Shown: one piece after another, positions 35,423 through 44,698 of the stretch
Numbering within the stretch: position 1 is the first letter of the stretch
Layout of the letters: each line of letters starts with the position of its first letter
Assembly (NCBI RefSeq): GCF_030506285.1
Contig: NZ_CP119422.1
Span: forward strand, 5,381,501-5,445,500
DNA from: Catalinimonas niigatensis
GTDB lineage: Bacteria; Bacteroidota; Bacteroidia; Cytophagales; Cyclobacteriaceae
Direction of reading: 5' to 3'
DNA length: 64,000 nt
Notes under the pieces: model-generated
Told to the model about the DNA's origin: nothing
The model's database searches: none
What the model saw: the letters and a program-made list of their open reading frames with translations, nothing else
Position numbers and translations under genes: made by a program

Positions 35423-37726
35423 TTGGAAGGAAAAGTACAACAATTCAGATCGATTAAAATCAGGAGGGAAGATGCGCTTAATTATCATACCCAAGGGCAG
35501 CCAGGCAAAATTGAAGTCGTCCCTACCAAACTTTTAAGCTCACAGATTGATTTAGCGCTTGCATACTCACCTGGTGTAGCAGAGCCTTGCAAAGAAATTG
35601 CAGCGGATAAGGAAAATGTATATAAGTATACTGCCAAGGGAAATTTGGTGGGTGTGATCTCTAATGGTACAGCCGTCCTTGGATTGGGCAATATAGGGCC
35701 GGAAGCCTCCAAACCCGTAATGGAAGGTAAGGGAGTACTCTTCAAAAAATTTGCTGGCATAGATGTGTTTGACCTGGAGATTAACGTAACAGATCCTGAT
35801 GCATTTGTGCAGATTGTCAAGTCTCTGGAGCCCACTTTTGGAGGAATTAATCTTGAAGATATCAAAGCGCCTGAATGCTTTGAGATAGAAGAACGTCTGA
35901 AAAAAGAAATGAATATTCCGGTGATCCATGATGATCAGCATGGAACAGCGATTATCACCGGTGCAGCACTTACCAATGCTCTGGAAGTTGTGAATAAAGA
36001 TTTTTCAGAAGTAAAATTGGTAGTAAGCGGTGCAGGAGCTTCTGCCATTGCTTGCACTCGTTTATTTTTATCACTGGGAGTACGTCGTGAGAATATAGTA
36101 ATGTGCGATATTAACGGAGTACTTAAAAAAGGCCGGGAAGATCTGGATGAGATTAGGGAGTATTTTGCTACCGATAGAAATGTAAATTCTATGGCAGAGG
36201 CTATGCAAGGTGCAGATGTATTTCTGGGTCTTTCTGCGGCAAATATAGTTTCACAGGATATGATCCGATCTATGGCAGATAATCCAATTGTATTTGCTTT
36301 AGCCAATCCTGACCCGGAAATAAGCTATGATCTGGCCGTTGAAAGCCGTGATGATATCATTATGGCTACTGGTCGTTCGGATCACCCTAATCAGGTCAAC
36401 AACGTACTTGGATTTCCCTATATTTTTAGAGGGGCGTTGGACGTACGTGCTACTGCTATCAATGAAGAAATGAAACTGGCAGCAGTCAAAGCCCTGGCTA
36501 AGCTGGCCAAAGAACCTACCCCTGAGATTGTCAATAAAGCCTATAGCAGCGATAAAATTATTTTTGGCAGAGAATACCTCATTCCCAAGCCACTGGACCC
36601 CCGCCTGATTACCACCATCTCCCCGGCAGTAGCCAGGGCAGCCATGGATAGTGGAGTAGCCAGAACGCATATCACCGACTGGGAACATTATCACATAGAA
36701 CTTCAAAAACGTATTGGTATAGACCAGAAGTTGATGTCGCAGGTGATCAGCAAGGCTAAAAAGCAACCCAAGCGGGTGGTATTCGCTGAAGCTGAGGATC
36801 AGAAAATTCTTAAGGCTGCCCAGATTTTGCAGGATGAACAAATTGCCATACCCATACTACTGGGAAATCAAGAAAAAATTCAGAGCCTTATAGAAGACCA
36901 CAAACTTGATTTACCTTCCTGTACCATTTTAGACCCCTACTATGCAGAAGAAGTAAAAATTGATGAATATGGCGATCGGCTGTACGAAAAGAGAAAACGT
37001 AAAGGGATGACCCGTGATGAAGCACGTCGTCTGATGCGATCCCGCAATTACTTTGGTACAGCAATGGTAGAAGCAGGAGAGGCAGATGCATTCATTTCCG
37101 GTCTTACCAGCGATTATCCCAAAACAATACTGCCAGCCCTTAGAGTCATCGGAGTGAGTAAAGAAGTGAAGCGGGTGGCTGGTATGTATATCATTACCAA
37201 TAAGAAAGGTCCTTTCTTTTTTGCCGATACCACAGTCAACGTAAACCCTACAGCAGAAGAATTGCTGGATGTGATCGGACTGACTGCTTCATCGGTAAAT
37301 TCTTTTGGAATTACCCCGCGAATAGCCGTTTTATCTTATTCTAATTTTGGCTCCAGCAAAGGGGAGGTCCCTGACAAAACAGCCAAAGCAGTAGCATTGG
37401 CCAGAGAAAAATGGCCAGAAATGATCATTGAAGGTGATATACAAGCCAATACTGCGCTTAATACAGAAATGCAGAAAGAAATTTATCCCTTCAGCCTTCT
37501 GGCAGATGAAGGTGCCAATACCTTCATTTTCCCTGATCTGGCTTCAGGAAATATTGCTTACAAATTACTGATGGAAGTAGGAGGTGCAGAAGCAATTGGT
37601 CCGATTTTGTTAGGTATGAATCGTCCGGTGCATATTCTTCAACAGGGTAGTACTATCCGGGAAATTGTGAATATGGTAGCTATTGCGGTGTTGGATGCAC
37701 AAGCATTTGAACGTATACGCGTTTAA
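35423..37726 (+). CDS. maeB: NADP-dependent malic enzyme with C-terminal phosphotransacetylase domain
   Basis: A 767-residue MaeB-type fusion. Residues about 1-430 are malic enzyme (malate to pyruvate and CO2 with NADPH): LALAYSPGVAEPC, VIHDDQHGTA with the metal-binding Asp pair, and the nucleotide loop VSGAGASAIACTRLF. Residues about 440-760 resemble phosphate acetyltransferase, for example VVFAEAEDQKIL, FISGLTSDYPK and AANTFIFPDLASGNIAYK-type sequence (residues about 695-715). In known MaeB proteins this domain binds acetyl-CoA as an allosteric sensor and has little or no transferase activity; that is assumed here. The start is TTG. It probably sits alone, between two terminators. Confidence 0.93.
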   Translation: MEGKVQQFRSIKIRREDALNYHTQGQPGKIEVVPTKLLSSQIDLALAYSPGVAEPCKEIAADKENVYKYTAKGNLVGVISNGTAVLGLGNIGPEASKPVMEGKGVLFKKFAGIDVFDLEINVTDPDAFVQIVKSLEPTFGGINLEDIKAPECFEIEERLKKEMNIPVIHDDQHGTAIITGAALTNALEVVNKDFSEVKLVVSGAGASAIACTRLFLSLGVRRENIVMCDINGVLKKGREDLDEIREYFATDRNVNSMAEAMQGADVFLGLSAANIVSQDMIRSMADNPIVFALANPDPEISYDLAVESRDDIIMATGRSDHPNQVNNVLGFPYIFRGALDVRATAINEEMKLAAVKALAKLAKEPTPEIVNKAYSSDKIIFGREYLIPKPLDPRLITTISPAVARAAMDSGVARTHITDWEHYHIELQKRIGIDQKLMSQVISKAKKQPKRVVFAEAEDQKILKAAQILQDEQIAIPILLGNQEKIQSLIEDHKLDLPSCTILDPYYAEEVKIDEYGDRLYEKRKRKGMTRDEARRLMRSRNYFGTAMVEAGEADAFISGLTSDYPKTILPALRVIGVSKEVKRVAGMYIITNKKGPFFFADTTVNVNPTAEELLDVIGLTASSVNSFGITPRIAVLSYSNFGSSKGEVPDKTAKAVALAREKWPEMIIEGDIQANTALNTEMQKEIYPFSLLADEGANTFIFPDLASGNIAYKLLMEVGGAEAIGPILLGMNRPVHILQQGSTIREIVNMVAIAVLDAQAFERIRV

Positions 37727-37737
37727 TATCAAAGTGG

Positions 37738-37765
37738 AAGAGGTAGCTGAATTACACTACCTCTT
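37738..37765. terminator. Bidirectional terminator between convergent maeB and ABC genes
   Basis: AAGAGGTAG (37738-37746) pairs perfectly with CTACCTCTT (37757-37765) across a 10-base loop. It overlaps the last codons of the minus-strand ABC transporter gene, whose stop is at 37752-37754. T-rich flanks are modest on the plus strand (TTTATA). Confidence 0.6.
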
Positions 37766-39515
37766 TATACTGCAAACGATGCAGTTGGGCATAATATCCT
37801 TTAAGATCCAGGAGTTCCTGATGTGTGCCTCTCTCTTTAATTTCTCCGTGGTCAAGCACCATAATCTGGCTGGCACTTTGGATGGTAGAAAGTCGGTGGG
37901 CAATCACAATAGAAGTCCTGCCCTTCATGAGTTTGGTTATGGCCTCCTGTATCAATTCTTCTGTCTCAGTATCTACTGAAGAAGTGGCTTCATCCAACAC
38001 AATGATTTTGGGATCATATACCATGGCACGGACAAAAGAAATGAGCTGCCGTTGACCTACGGATAATGTTGCCCCTCTTTCCATTACATTATAATCAAGC
38101 CCTCCGGGCAGACGTTCTATAAACTTCCAGGCACCTACCAATTCAGCAGCTTCCATCACTTTCTCCCGGCTGATGTTAGGGTTTCCTAAAGTTATATTCT
38201 TTTCAATGGTGTCTGAAAAAAGAAACACATCCTGTAATACCAGGCCAATATGATGGCGCAACAGATTAAGGTCATATTCTTTGATCTCAACACCATCTAC
38301 TAAAATTTCTCCCCGCTTAATATCATAAAAGCGGTTAAGAAGATTGATGATAGACGATTTGCCTGCTCCGGTAGCACCTACCAGGGCTAATGTATCTCCA
38401 GCCTTTACTTCAAAATTTATATCTTTCAATACATAGTCACGATCGTTATAGGCAAACCAAACATTGCGGAAGACTACGTGTCCTTCTATATTGTCCGGAG
38501 TATAGGTTCCGTTGTTTGGAATATGCTCATCACTATCCAGAATCTTCAGGATACGCGAAGAGCTTACGATACCTAATTGAAGAGTATTAAACCGGTCGGC
38601 AATTTGCCGTATAGGACGGAAGAACATATTAATATACATGATAAAAGCCACCAATATACCAATAGTGACATCCTCATGCAGTACGCCACGGGCACCATAC
38701 CAAACCAGTAATCCTATACCCGTCGCCTGTATCACTTCAGCTACCGGATAATAGACTGAATAGTACATGACCGACTTAAGATGTGCCTGTTTGTGCTCTT
38801 CGTTGATCTCCGTAAACCGATCATACTCCAGTTTCTCACTACCAAAGATTTGTACAATGCTCATGCCGGTGATATGCTCCTGTACAAAGGAGTTGAGGTT
38901 AGAGACAGCATTACGGACTTCATTAAACGCTACCTTGATTTTTTCTTTGAATACATATGTGCTTATGATGAGCAGAGGGAGGGTAGATAAGCTGACCAGC
39001 GTGAGTTTCCAGTCTATGTAAAGCATTACTCCCAGAATTACCACAATTTGTAGCATATCACCGATAATGGCGGCTACACCCTGGCTGAAAATATCGGATA
39101 GTGTTTCTATGTCGGAGACATTACGAGTTACGAGGCGGCCGATAGGAGTGCGGTCAAAGTACTTGAGCCTGAGGTTCAATAGATGCCGGTAGAGTTGTAT
39201 ACGAATATCCCGGATTACATACTGTCCAAGCCAGCCCGACAGAAAAGTGTGTAGGTATTGGACAACGCCCTGCAAAATGAGCACACCTACCAAAGCAATG
39301 GTGATATATACTAATCCCTGGTAATCACCGTCCATAATATACTGATCAATAGCTTTTTGTACCAAAAAAGGTAAGGCAGGTGATAAAAAAGCTACTAATA
39401 TGGTGAGGAAAACCAATGTATAAAAACGATTTTTATAAGGCTTGACAAACCGGAATATTCTGCGGAGAACATCCATGTCAATGATATCCCCACTACTGGT
39501 TTTTTCTTTATCCAT
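37752..39515 (-). CDS. ABC exporter, fused permease and ATPase (MsbA-like)
   Basis: A 587-residue half-transporter that works as a dimer. The N-terminal half holds six hydrophobic helices (about 20-310), including IYINMFFRPIRQIADRF, a typical exporter coupling segment. The C-terminal ATPase has Walker A GATGAGKSS, Q loop, signature LSVGQRQL, Walker B KIIVLDEATSSVD and H-loop IAHRLSTI. The order permease-ATPase and length fit lipid A or multidrug exporters of the MsbA/LmrA class. Substrate not predictable. It is followed on the minus strand's upstream side by truA; separate transcription is likely, with a 49-base gap. Confidence 0.93.
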   Translation of the reverse strand: MDKEKTSSGDIIDMDVLRRIFRFVKPYKNRFYTLVFLTILVAFLSPALPFLVQKAIDQYIMDGDYQGLVYITIALVGVLILQGVVQYLHTFLSGWLGQYVIRDIRIQLYRHLLNLRLKYFDRTPIGRLVTRNVSDIETLSDIFSQGVAAIIGDMLQIVVILGVMLYIDWKLTLVSLSTLPLLIISTYVFKEKIKVAFNEVRNAVSNLNSFVQEHITGMSIVQIFGSEKLEYDRFTEINEEHKQAHLKSVMYYSVYYPVAEVIQATGIGLLVWYGARGVLHEDVTIGILVAFIMYINMFFRPIRQIADRFNTLQLGIVSSSRILKILDSDEHIPNNGTYTPDNIEGHVVFRNVWFAYNDRDYVLKDINFEVKAGDTLALVGATGAGKSSIINLLNRFYDIKRGEILVDGVEIKEYDLNLLRHHIGLVLQDVFLFSDTIEKNITLGNPNISREKVMEAAELVGAWKFIERLPGGLDYNVMERGATLSVGQRQLISFVRAMVYDPKIIVLDEATSSVDTETEELIQEAITKLMKGRTSIVIAHRLSTIQSASQIMVLDHGEIKERGTHQELLDLKGYYAQLHRLQYKEVV

Positions 39516-39564
39516 AATTACTAGTACTCAAAAATTGATGGGAAGTTATACATTTTACCTTCTA

Positions 39565-40317
39565 CTAAAGAAAAATTTCACCCGGATAATTCACCTGGCT
39601 AAGGTATAAGCCCTGGGCGGGAACAGATCGTCCGGCTTTTTTACGATCTTTGCTGTGTAAAATTGCTTCAAAACCACCATGACTCATCTTATGAGTTCCA
39701 ATATCCAGCATGGTACCCACAATGGCTCTTACCATATTTCTGAGAAAACGGTTGGCTGTAATATGGAAGACCAGCCTGTAAGGATCAATCCTTACCCACT
39801 CAGCATGGTCTATACGGCATAAAGAAGTTTCCTGACTGCTTCTTGATTTACTAAAACAGGCATAATCTCGCTCTTTGCCCGTAACTAGCCAGGTCGCAGA
39901 GAGATTCATGCGGTCAAGATCAAGTTCAGGCCGAAAAAGATAACTGAATTCATGTAGAAAAGGATCTTTATGCTGATGAATATGGTATTGATAACTACGT
40001 TGATAGGCATCAAAACGGCTGTGTGCCTCATCTTTTACTGGCAGAATCTCCTGAATGGAAATATCATGAGGAAGCAATGCGTTGAATTTATGCATATGCT
40101 CCTGAAGGTTTAGCGTTCGCGTAGTATCAAAATGTGCGTATTGCTGTAAAGCATGAACCCCGGTATCGGTACGGCCGCTACCACTCAGGCTGATATCTTC
40201 TCTCAGAATCTGGCTTAGGGCAAGGCTCAGCACGGCCTGAATGCTTGTGGCATTGGCCTGTATTTGCCATCCGTGGTATTGTGTTCCTTTGTACTTAATT
40301 TTTATAAAATAACGCAA
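39565..40317 (-). CDS. truA: tRNA pseudouridine(38-40) synthase
   Basis: Isomerises uridines 38-40 in the tRNA anticodon arm. The 250-residue protein has the catalytic Asp in GSGRTDTGVHALQQYAHF, the opening KYKGTQYHGWQ, and RFLRNMVRAIVG near the C-terminus, all in normal order. The start is TTG, since no in-frame ATG lies at the expected place; the usual Met-Arg-Tyr-Phe opening is kept. The ABC exporter gene begins 49 bases after its stop, so the two may be one transcript. From 40318 to the next gene about 400 bases hold no recognised element. Confidence 0.95.
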   Translation of the reverse strand: MRYFIKIKYKGTQYHGWQIQANATSIQAVLSLALSQILREDISLSGSGRTDTGVHALQQYAHFDTTRTLNLQEHMHKFNALLPHDISIQEILPVKDEAHSRFDAYQRSYQYHIHQHKDPFLHEFSYLFRPELDLDRMNLSATWLVTGKERDYACFSKSRSSQETSLCRIDHAEWVRIDPYRLVFHITANRFLRNMVRAIVGTMLDIGTHKMSHGGFEAILHSKDRKKAGRSVPAQGLYLSQVNYPGEIFL

Positions 40318-40716
40318 TGATGTTTAGTTTTTTCTGTTGAGGTATACAATGATTTTTAGTCATTCGGCTGAATATTACCTGCTGAGAACAGCAACCAAAA
40401 AAAGTATCCCTAACTACTGTTGCGGAACTTAGTTCCGTGACTTAATGTCTGCATCATGCAACCTGTGTGTATAGGTGCTTTATTTTAAATCCGTTTGTTA
40501 GGGCAAAGCATGTAATTATTTTCTGTAAAATCTGGCAGTTTACAGTAAAACTTAACAATTGTTTCACAACAAATCTAGGTTTTATTTAGGTCTTATTCAT
40601 AATTTTACAACTTGTACACCAGACTCAAGCAAAATGCTGAGTTTTATTCGTTTATCTGCTTGATCACAAATCCAGGAAGTAAAATTGTGTCGGCTGTCAA
40701 ATTCATAGAGGCAGAG

Positions 40717-41838
40717 GTGAAAGTTATCGAACAAAATAGTAAGAGGGACACGCTGATGGTAGCCGGAAAGGCTTTGATCGTCTTGTTGGCGGTTTTGCTT
40801 TTTTTGCTCTCGTTAGATATCATGGGAAATTCATTCCTGTCGTTGCGGCAGACTGCGGCAGAAACCATACTTACTGTTACTTCCAATCCCTTCGTAGGAT
40901 TATTCATCGGACTTCTGCTTACTGCCATTATTCAGAGTAGCTCTACCAGTACGGCGATGATCGTGGCACTGGTGGGTTCAGGTGCGTTGAGCCTTTCCTC
41001 AGCAGTACCTATTGTGATGGGTGCCAATATTGGTACCACACTCACCAGTACCATCGTCTCTCTGGGTTTTATCACCAGCAAGCGGGAATTCAGAAAAGCC
41101 ATTAGCGCAGGTTCCATTCATGATATTTACAATGTGATCCTTACCATCATTTTATTTCCACTGGAATATTATGATCAGTTACTGTCTCGTATGAGTAGTA
41201 CGATGGCTTCCTGGCTGGTAAGCCTTTCTTCTGATTCCAGGGCGGCAGGACCAGTAACAGAACTTGAACACTGGAGCCCGGGAGCTTATCTGACTGAAGC
41301 AGTAGATAATACATGGCTTCTGGTTTTACTTTCTTTTGTGCTCCTGTTTGTTGCGATCAAAATCATGTCGCAGATCATTTATAGTTCTTTGATCGGCAAA
41401 TCTAAGGACCATATGCAGGATTATATCTTTAGCAATCCTTACAAATCATTTGCCTGGGGAAGCGTGCTTACAGCAGCAGTACAATCCAGTTCTATCACCA
41501 CCTCTTTGATGGTACCTTTGGTGGCTACCGGCAAAGTACCTTTACAGAAGTCTTTCCCTTTTATCATCGGTGCCAATATCGGCACGACGGTCACAGCATT
41601 AATTGCAGCGCTTTTCAAATCGGAAGCAGCCATCAGTATAGCGCTGGTACATTTCCTGTTCAACTCTTTTGGCGTACTTATTTTTCTTCCTTATAAACCT
41701 CTCCGCCGTATTCCGGGCTTGCTGGCCGGACGTTTTGGAAAGCTTACGCAGCGCAATCGCCTGATAGGCTTTTTGTACATTGTACTGATGTTCTTCTTGC
41801 TCCCTTTCCTCCTTATCTACCTTAACAGACTTACCTGA
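40717..41838 (+). CDS. Na+/phosphate symporter family protein (SLC34/NptA-like)
   Basis: A membrane transporter with the duplicated signature of Na/Pi cotransporters: QSSSTSTAMIVALVGSG in the first half and QSSSITTSLMVPLVATG in the second, each followed by GANIGTT. About eight to nine hydrophobic segments are visible by eye. The PhoU-like C-terminal domain that many bacterial members carry is missing, so it is the short form. The start is uncertain: GTG at 40717 after GAGGCAGAG fits family length best, while TTG at 40612 and ATG at 40756 are alternatives. Phosphate uptake is the likely role, although some homologues have other substrates. Confidence 0.86.
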   Translation: MKVIEQNSKRDTLMVAGKALIVLLAVLLFLLSLDIMGNSFLSLRQTAAETILTVTSNPFVGLFIGLLLTAIIQSSSTSTAMIVALVGSGALSLSSAVPIVMGANIGTTLTSTIVSLGFITSKREFRKAISAGSIHDIYNVILTIILFPLEYYDQLLSRMSSTMASWLVSLSSDSRAAGPVTELEHWSPGAYLTEAVDNTWLLVLLSFVLLFVAIKIMSQIIYSSLIGKSKDHMQDYIFSNPYKSFAWGSVLTAAVQSSSITTSLMVPLVATGKVPLQKSFPFIIGANIGTTVTALIAALFKSEAAISIALVHFLFNSFGVLIFLPYKPLRRIPGLLAGRFGKLTQRNRLIGFLYIVLMFFLLPFLLIYLNRLT

Positions 41839-41971
41839 TCGCCAATGAATTTCGGTAAGACCTGCCGGAAGCCTCTATAAAAATTGTTTATGTGCAGGAA
41901 CATATATAACTTGCTCCTAAAGGAATTTTTAACACAAATAAGTAATTTACTTAATTTTTTATTTTAAAGTT

Positions 41972-42337
41972 ATGGCAACACACAAAGAAAAAGACCAACT
42001 GGAAGAGCAGAAAGAAAAACTATTTGAAGTAATCTCTGACTTACAAGAATCACTGGACTTGGATGAAGAAGATGTGCAAAAGATCAAGGAGTGGGGCGCA
42101 GGTCTGCTCATTGCCGGAGTATCAGCTTATGTATTATTTAAGTTGTTTAAAAGTATGTCCAAAGGCACCAGCATAGAGGTGGAAAACAGAAGGCATCGCA
42201 GTCCCAAAGTTAAGATGAAGCGTGAGTCATCCGTATCCCGCCTGCTGAAGGAGCAAATTGTGGTCATACTGATTGCGGTATTCCGCAAGAGGATCATGAG
42301 ATTCTTGCGGGAGAATGATATCATTGATGAAGACTAA
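41972..42337 (+). CDS. Hypothetical small membrane protein
   Basis: A 121-residue protein. The first 45 residues are a charged coiled-coil-like helix (KEKDQLEEQKEKLF and on). One hydrophobic segment lies at about residues 45-65, a very basic linker with RRHRSPKVKMKRES at 75-92, and a second hydrophobic stretch (EQIVVILIAVFRKRI) ends in an acidic tail. The family is not recognised. Its stop overlaps the start of the GGGP synthase gene by 11 bases, so the pair is co-translated; a membrane-lipid connection is a guess. Confidence 0.72.
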   Translation: MATHKEKDQLEEQKEKLFEVISDLQESLDLDEEDVQKIKEWGAGLLIAGVSAYVLFKLFKSMSKGTSIEVENRRHRSPKVKMKRESSVSRLLKEQIVVILIAVFRKRIMRFLRENDIIDED

Positions 42338-43091
42338 TATATATCGTAGTTTTTCAGACAGTCAGGCAGAAGGAAAAAAAAGCTTTGCTGTACTCATTGA
42401 TCCGGATAAGATCGACGGACAAGCTGCTTGTATGCAGCTTGTCACAATGGGTATGGCAAATCAGGTGAACTATTTCCTGGTAGGAGGTAGCCTGATTACC
42501 GGCAATAATTTTGGTCAGGTAGTACGGCTGATCAAAGACCATACGGATATCCCGGTAGTCATCTTTCCCGGAAGCAGTATGCACATTGAACCGGATGCAG
42601 ATGCCATTCTTTTCCTTTCACTCATCTCTGGCAGAAATCCTGATCTTCTGATTGGCCAGCATGTCGTTGCGGCACCAGTGCTCAAGCGGAGCAATCTGGA
42701 AGTATTACCGACTGGCTATATGTTGGTTGACTCAGGTAATCCTACTACAGTTTCTTATATGAGCAATACCATGCCTATTCCGGGTGATAAGCCTTCAGTG
42801 GCAGCCTGTACCGCAGTAGCCGGAGAGATGTTGGGGCTAAAACTGATCTATATGGATGCCGGAAGCGGTGCAGAGCAGCCCGTGAGTGGCAAAATGATCA
42901 GTATGGTAAGAAAATCTGTGAACATACCGCTTATTGTAGGAGGAGGAATTAACAATGCCCACAAAGCGGCCCGTGCGTATGAAGCAGGCGCAGATACTAT
43001 TGTCATAGGCAATGGCATAGAGAAGAATCCAAATCTTCTGGTAGAAGTTGCCGAACTTACCAACCGCTATAATCAGCAGATGAAGGTATAG
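42327..43091 (+). CDS. Geranylgeranylglyceryl/heptaprenylglyceryl phosphate synthase family
   Basis: A 254-residue TIM-barrel prenyltransferase. It joins sn-glycerol 1-phosphate to a polyprenyl diphosphate by an ether bond. It opens FAVLIDPDKIDG, has FLVGGSLITG, VIFPGSSMHIEPDADAIL, LPTGYMLVDSG, and the phosphate-binding end PLIVGGGINNAHKA followed by GADTIVIGNGIEKNP. This is the first ether-lipid step of archaea, but Bacteroidota carry close homologues. Chain length and product are unknown. The ATG at 42327 lies inside the last codons of the preceding membrane-protein gene. Confidence 0.92.
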   Translation: MKTNIYRSFSDSQAEGKKSFAVLIDPDKIDGQAACMQLVTMGMANQVNYFLVGGSLITGNNFGQVVRLIKDHTDIPVVIFPGSSMHIEPDADAILFLSLISGRNPDLLIGQHVVAAPVLKRSNLEVLPTGYMLVDSGNPTTVSYMSNTMPIPGDKPSVAACTAVAGEMLGLKLIYMDAGSGAEQPVSGKMISMVRKSVNIPLIVGGGINNAHKAARAYEAGADTIVIGNGIEKNPNLLVEVAELTNRYNQQMKV

Positions 43092-43098
43092 TTTCAGA

Positions 43099-43151
43099 GT
43101 GTTATAGTATTATAGTGTTATGGTTGGAATGGCCAAGTTTAACTATAACAC
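43099..43151. repeat. 8-bp tandem array with inverted partner
   Basis: Three units, GTGTTATA, GTATTATA and GTGTTATG, run from 43099 to 43122. Downstream ACTATAACAC (43142-43151) is the exact inverse of GTGTTATAGT at the array start, so the region can fold into a 10-bp hairpin. It stands 7 bases after the GGGP synthase stop, where it could help termination. Confidence 0.6.
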
Positions 43152-43262
43152 CAAGAACTAAAACTAAAATACCCTGTACCCCCTTCAGACTTACCTGCGG
43201 AACTCTACCCCTCCCTCAGAGTCACCGGCGGCGGCCGCTCTCAGAGAACTCTAAATCCTATC

Positions 43263-43625
43263 CTAGCCATTAGCATATACACAAGTAATGTACACTACAG
43301 TTTTAAAAATCGTTTCAAAACAGTGTATATGGAAGGTACTGATCCTCTACTACCAGATGATTCAGCCAGATATACTTACTTATACCTTACTTTTGCAGGT
43401 GATTCCGTCATATATTCTTACAACTCAGTGGCAAAACCATCTGAATCAGTCACCTAACACAACTCCTTTACTGGCGGATTTATCTAAAAAAACGACACAT
43501 TGTCAGTTTACCCTCATGGTTCTTCTCTGATCAGCGATATGTTCATGCGAATATATGACAGAACCGCTCAGAGAAGTGGGGAATACAGGCTATACAAGCA
43601 TCTGATGCTTGGAAGCTATGGATAA
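43263..43625 (+). pseudogene. Decayed reading frame, family unknown
   Basis: One frame reads like protein across two internal TAA stops at 43455 and 43485. Segment one includes MEGTDPLLPDDSARYTYLYL and SVIYSYNSVAKPSESV. A short middle piece reads HNSFTGGFI. Segment three reads KNDTLSVYPHGSSL, DMFMRIYDRTAQRSGEYRLY and ends SYG before TAA. Sense-like composition on both sides of the stops, in the same frame, suggests point-mutation decay of a small beta-rich protein of about 110 residues; the upstream limit is not clear. Competing frames give only shorter, less convincing peptides. No family recognised. The flanks 43152-43262 and 43626-43817 hold nothing else definite. Confidence 0.4.
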
Positions 43626-43817
43626 GATTCAAACTTCATCAGGCGTTGTTAAACGTTTAATAAACATTTACGAACGGCTACGCATAAAACCAGCCATTTT
43701 CATACATCATCATCTAAAAAGTATGTAGAAGGCTTATCTTGGGAGTGATATATGGAAAATAGCCGTTGCCACGGTGGCCGCATACTGCGCTATCTCAATG
43801 TTAGCTTCAATTGAAAA

Positions 43818-44414
43818 ATGAGAATGATAAAAGTTCAGATTATAATTGTTGTATTTTTAACTTTTTTAAGTTTGGTTGTATATGGCCAAACAATTGGTGA
43901 TGAAAAACTAAATCAATATTATTCAGAAGGAGAAAATAGTTTTGCCCGACACATTCTCTCTACCATTAAATATCCTCAGGAAGCGAGAAAAGAAGGAACG
44001 ATGGGATTAGCGATTTTTTCATTTAGAGTAGATTGTCAAGGTAGTCCTACCGACTTTACATTCGAGAATAAATTGGGTAATGGGATAGAGGAAGAAATTG
44101 AGAGAATAATTACAACTACTCAAGGAAATTGGATTGAATGTGAAACACGAAATCAGTCGGATAGAATCAAACTGAATTTCGCTTTTAGTATCAATGATTA
44201 CTATGATTCTCCAGATGCAGATTTAGTAATCGTTGCTTATGGAAGCTTTCCAGTAATTAAAGATACAAAGTTAAAAAAGCAATATAACAAGGCACTCAAA
44301 AAGGGAGAGTTTGCCAACGCTAAGAAAGCTATAGAAGAACTGATTAAGAGATATCCTGAGAATAGTGTATATCTAAAACAAAGGGAAGAAGTGGAATCTT
44401 TGATAAGAAATTGA
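43818..44414 (+). CDS. Exported TonB C-terminal-like/TPR-like protein
   Basis: A 198-residue exported protein. A signal peptide at residues 1-24 ends near VYGQ. Residues about 40-120 resemble the TonB C-terminal domain (YPQEARKEGTMGLAIFSFRV), in the stand-alone form lacking the Pro-rich linker and membrane anchor. Residues about 155-195 form a single TPR-like helical pair (KGEFANAKKAIEELIKRYPENSVYL). Probably a periplasmic protein; a link to TonB-dependent uptake is a guess. The gene is AT-richer than its neighbours and lies between two 8-bp tandem arrays, in a gene-poor, possibly transferred stretch. Confidence 0.72.
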   Translation: MRMIKVQIIIVVFLTFLSLVVYGQTIGDEKLNQYYSEGENSFARHILSTIKYPQEARKEGTMGLAIFSFRVDCQGSPTDFTFENKLGNGIEEEIERIITTTQGNWIECETRNQSDRIKLNFAFSINDYYDSPDADLVIVAYGSFPVIKDTKLKKQYNKALKKGEFANAKKAIEELIKRYPENSVYLKQREEVESLIRN

Positions 44415-44583
44415 AGCTAATACGGTGCAGTCCTCAGCCTAGCGAAAGTATAACCACAATATTTATTGCTCCAAGCACAGAAATTGATACTCTGAAGAAC
44501 AAATCAAACAAGCTGGCCCACGCCTGCATTAACCGTTATTCGCATTATTAAGGCTGCTAAACCATAAAGTCACTCCACAACGT

Positions 44584-44630
44584 CCCTAACACCCAGAACT
44601 ATAACACCTTAACACTTTTACACTCTAACA
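44584..44630. repeat. 8-bp tandem array (inverse orientation of the array at 43099)
   Basis: Four contiguous units, CTATAACA, CCTTAACA, CTTTTACA and CTCTAACA (44599-44630), with a further CCCTAACA at 44584. The TATAAC core is the reverse complement of the GTTATA core at 43099, so the two arrays face each other across the 43.1-44.6 kb stretch. Confidence 0.6.
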
Positions 44631-44636
44631 CAATTA

Positions 44637-44672
44637 AGCCGCCGGGAAGTCGTTTCTTAGCGGCTATTTTTT
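44637..44672 (+). terminator. Terminator-like hairpin before the TIM-barrel gene
   Basis: AGCCGC (44637-44642) and GCGGCT (44660-44665) pair across a 17-base loop, then ATTTTTTT follows. It would stop transcription from the 43818 gene, 222 bases downstream of that stop, and isolates the operon beginning at 44699. Confidence 0.55.
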
Positions 44673-44698
44673 TATCTTTTAGGCTACAACAACCTAAG

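Noticed and set aside
36299-36841. 180-codon open frame antisense to the malic enzyme gene
   Set aside because: No family features, and the sense frame is a conserved enzyme.
41972-42337. Small membrane protein considered as a phage holin
   Set aside because: It lacks a dual-start motif and phage context, and it is coupled to a lipid-synthesis gene.
43288-43530. 80-codon open frame overlapping the decayed gene
   Set aside because: The frame next to it gives more protein-like sequence across two stops; this one has an odd composition.
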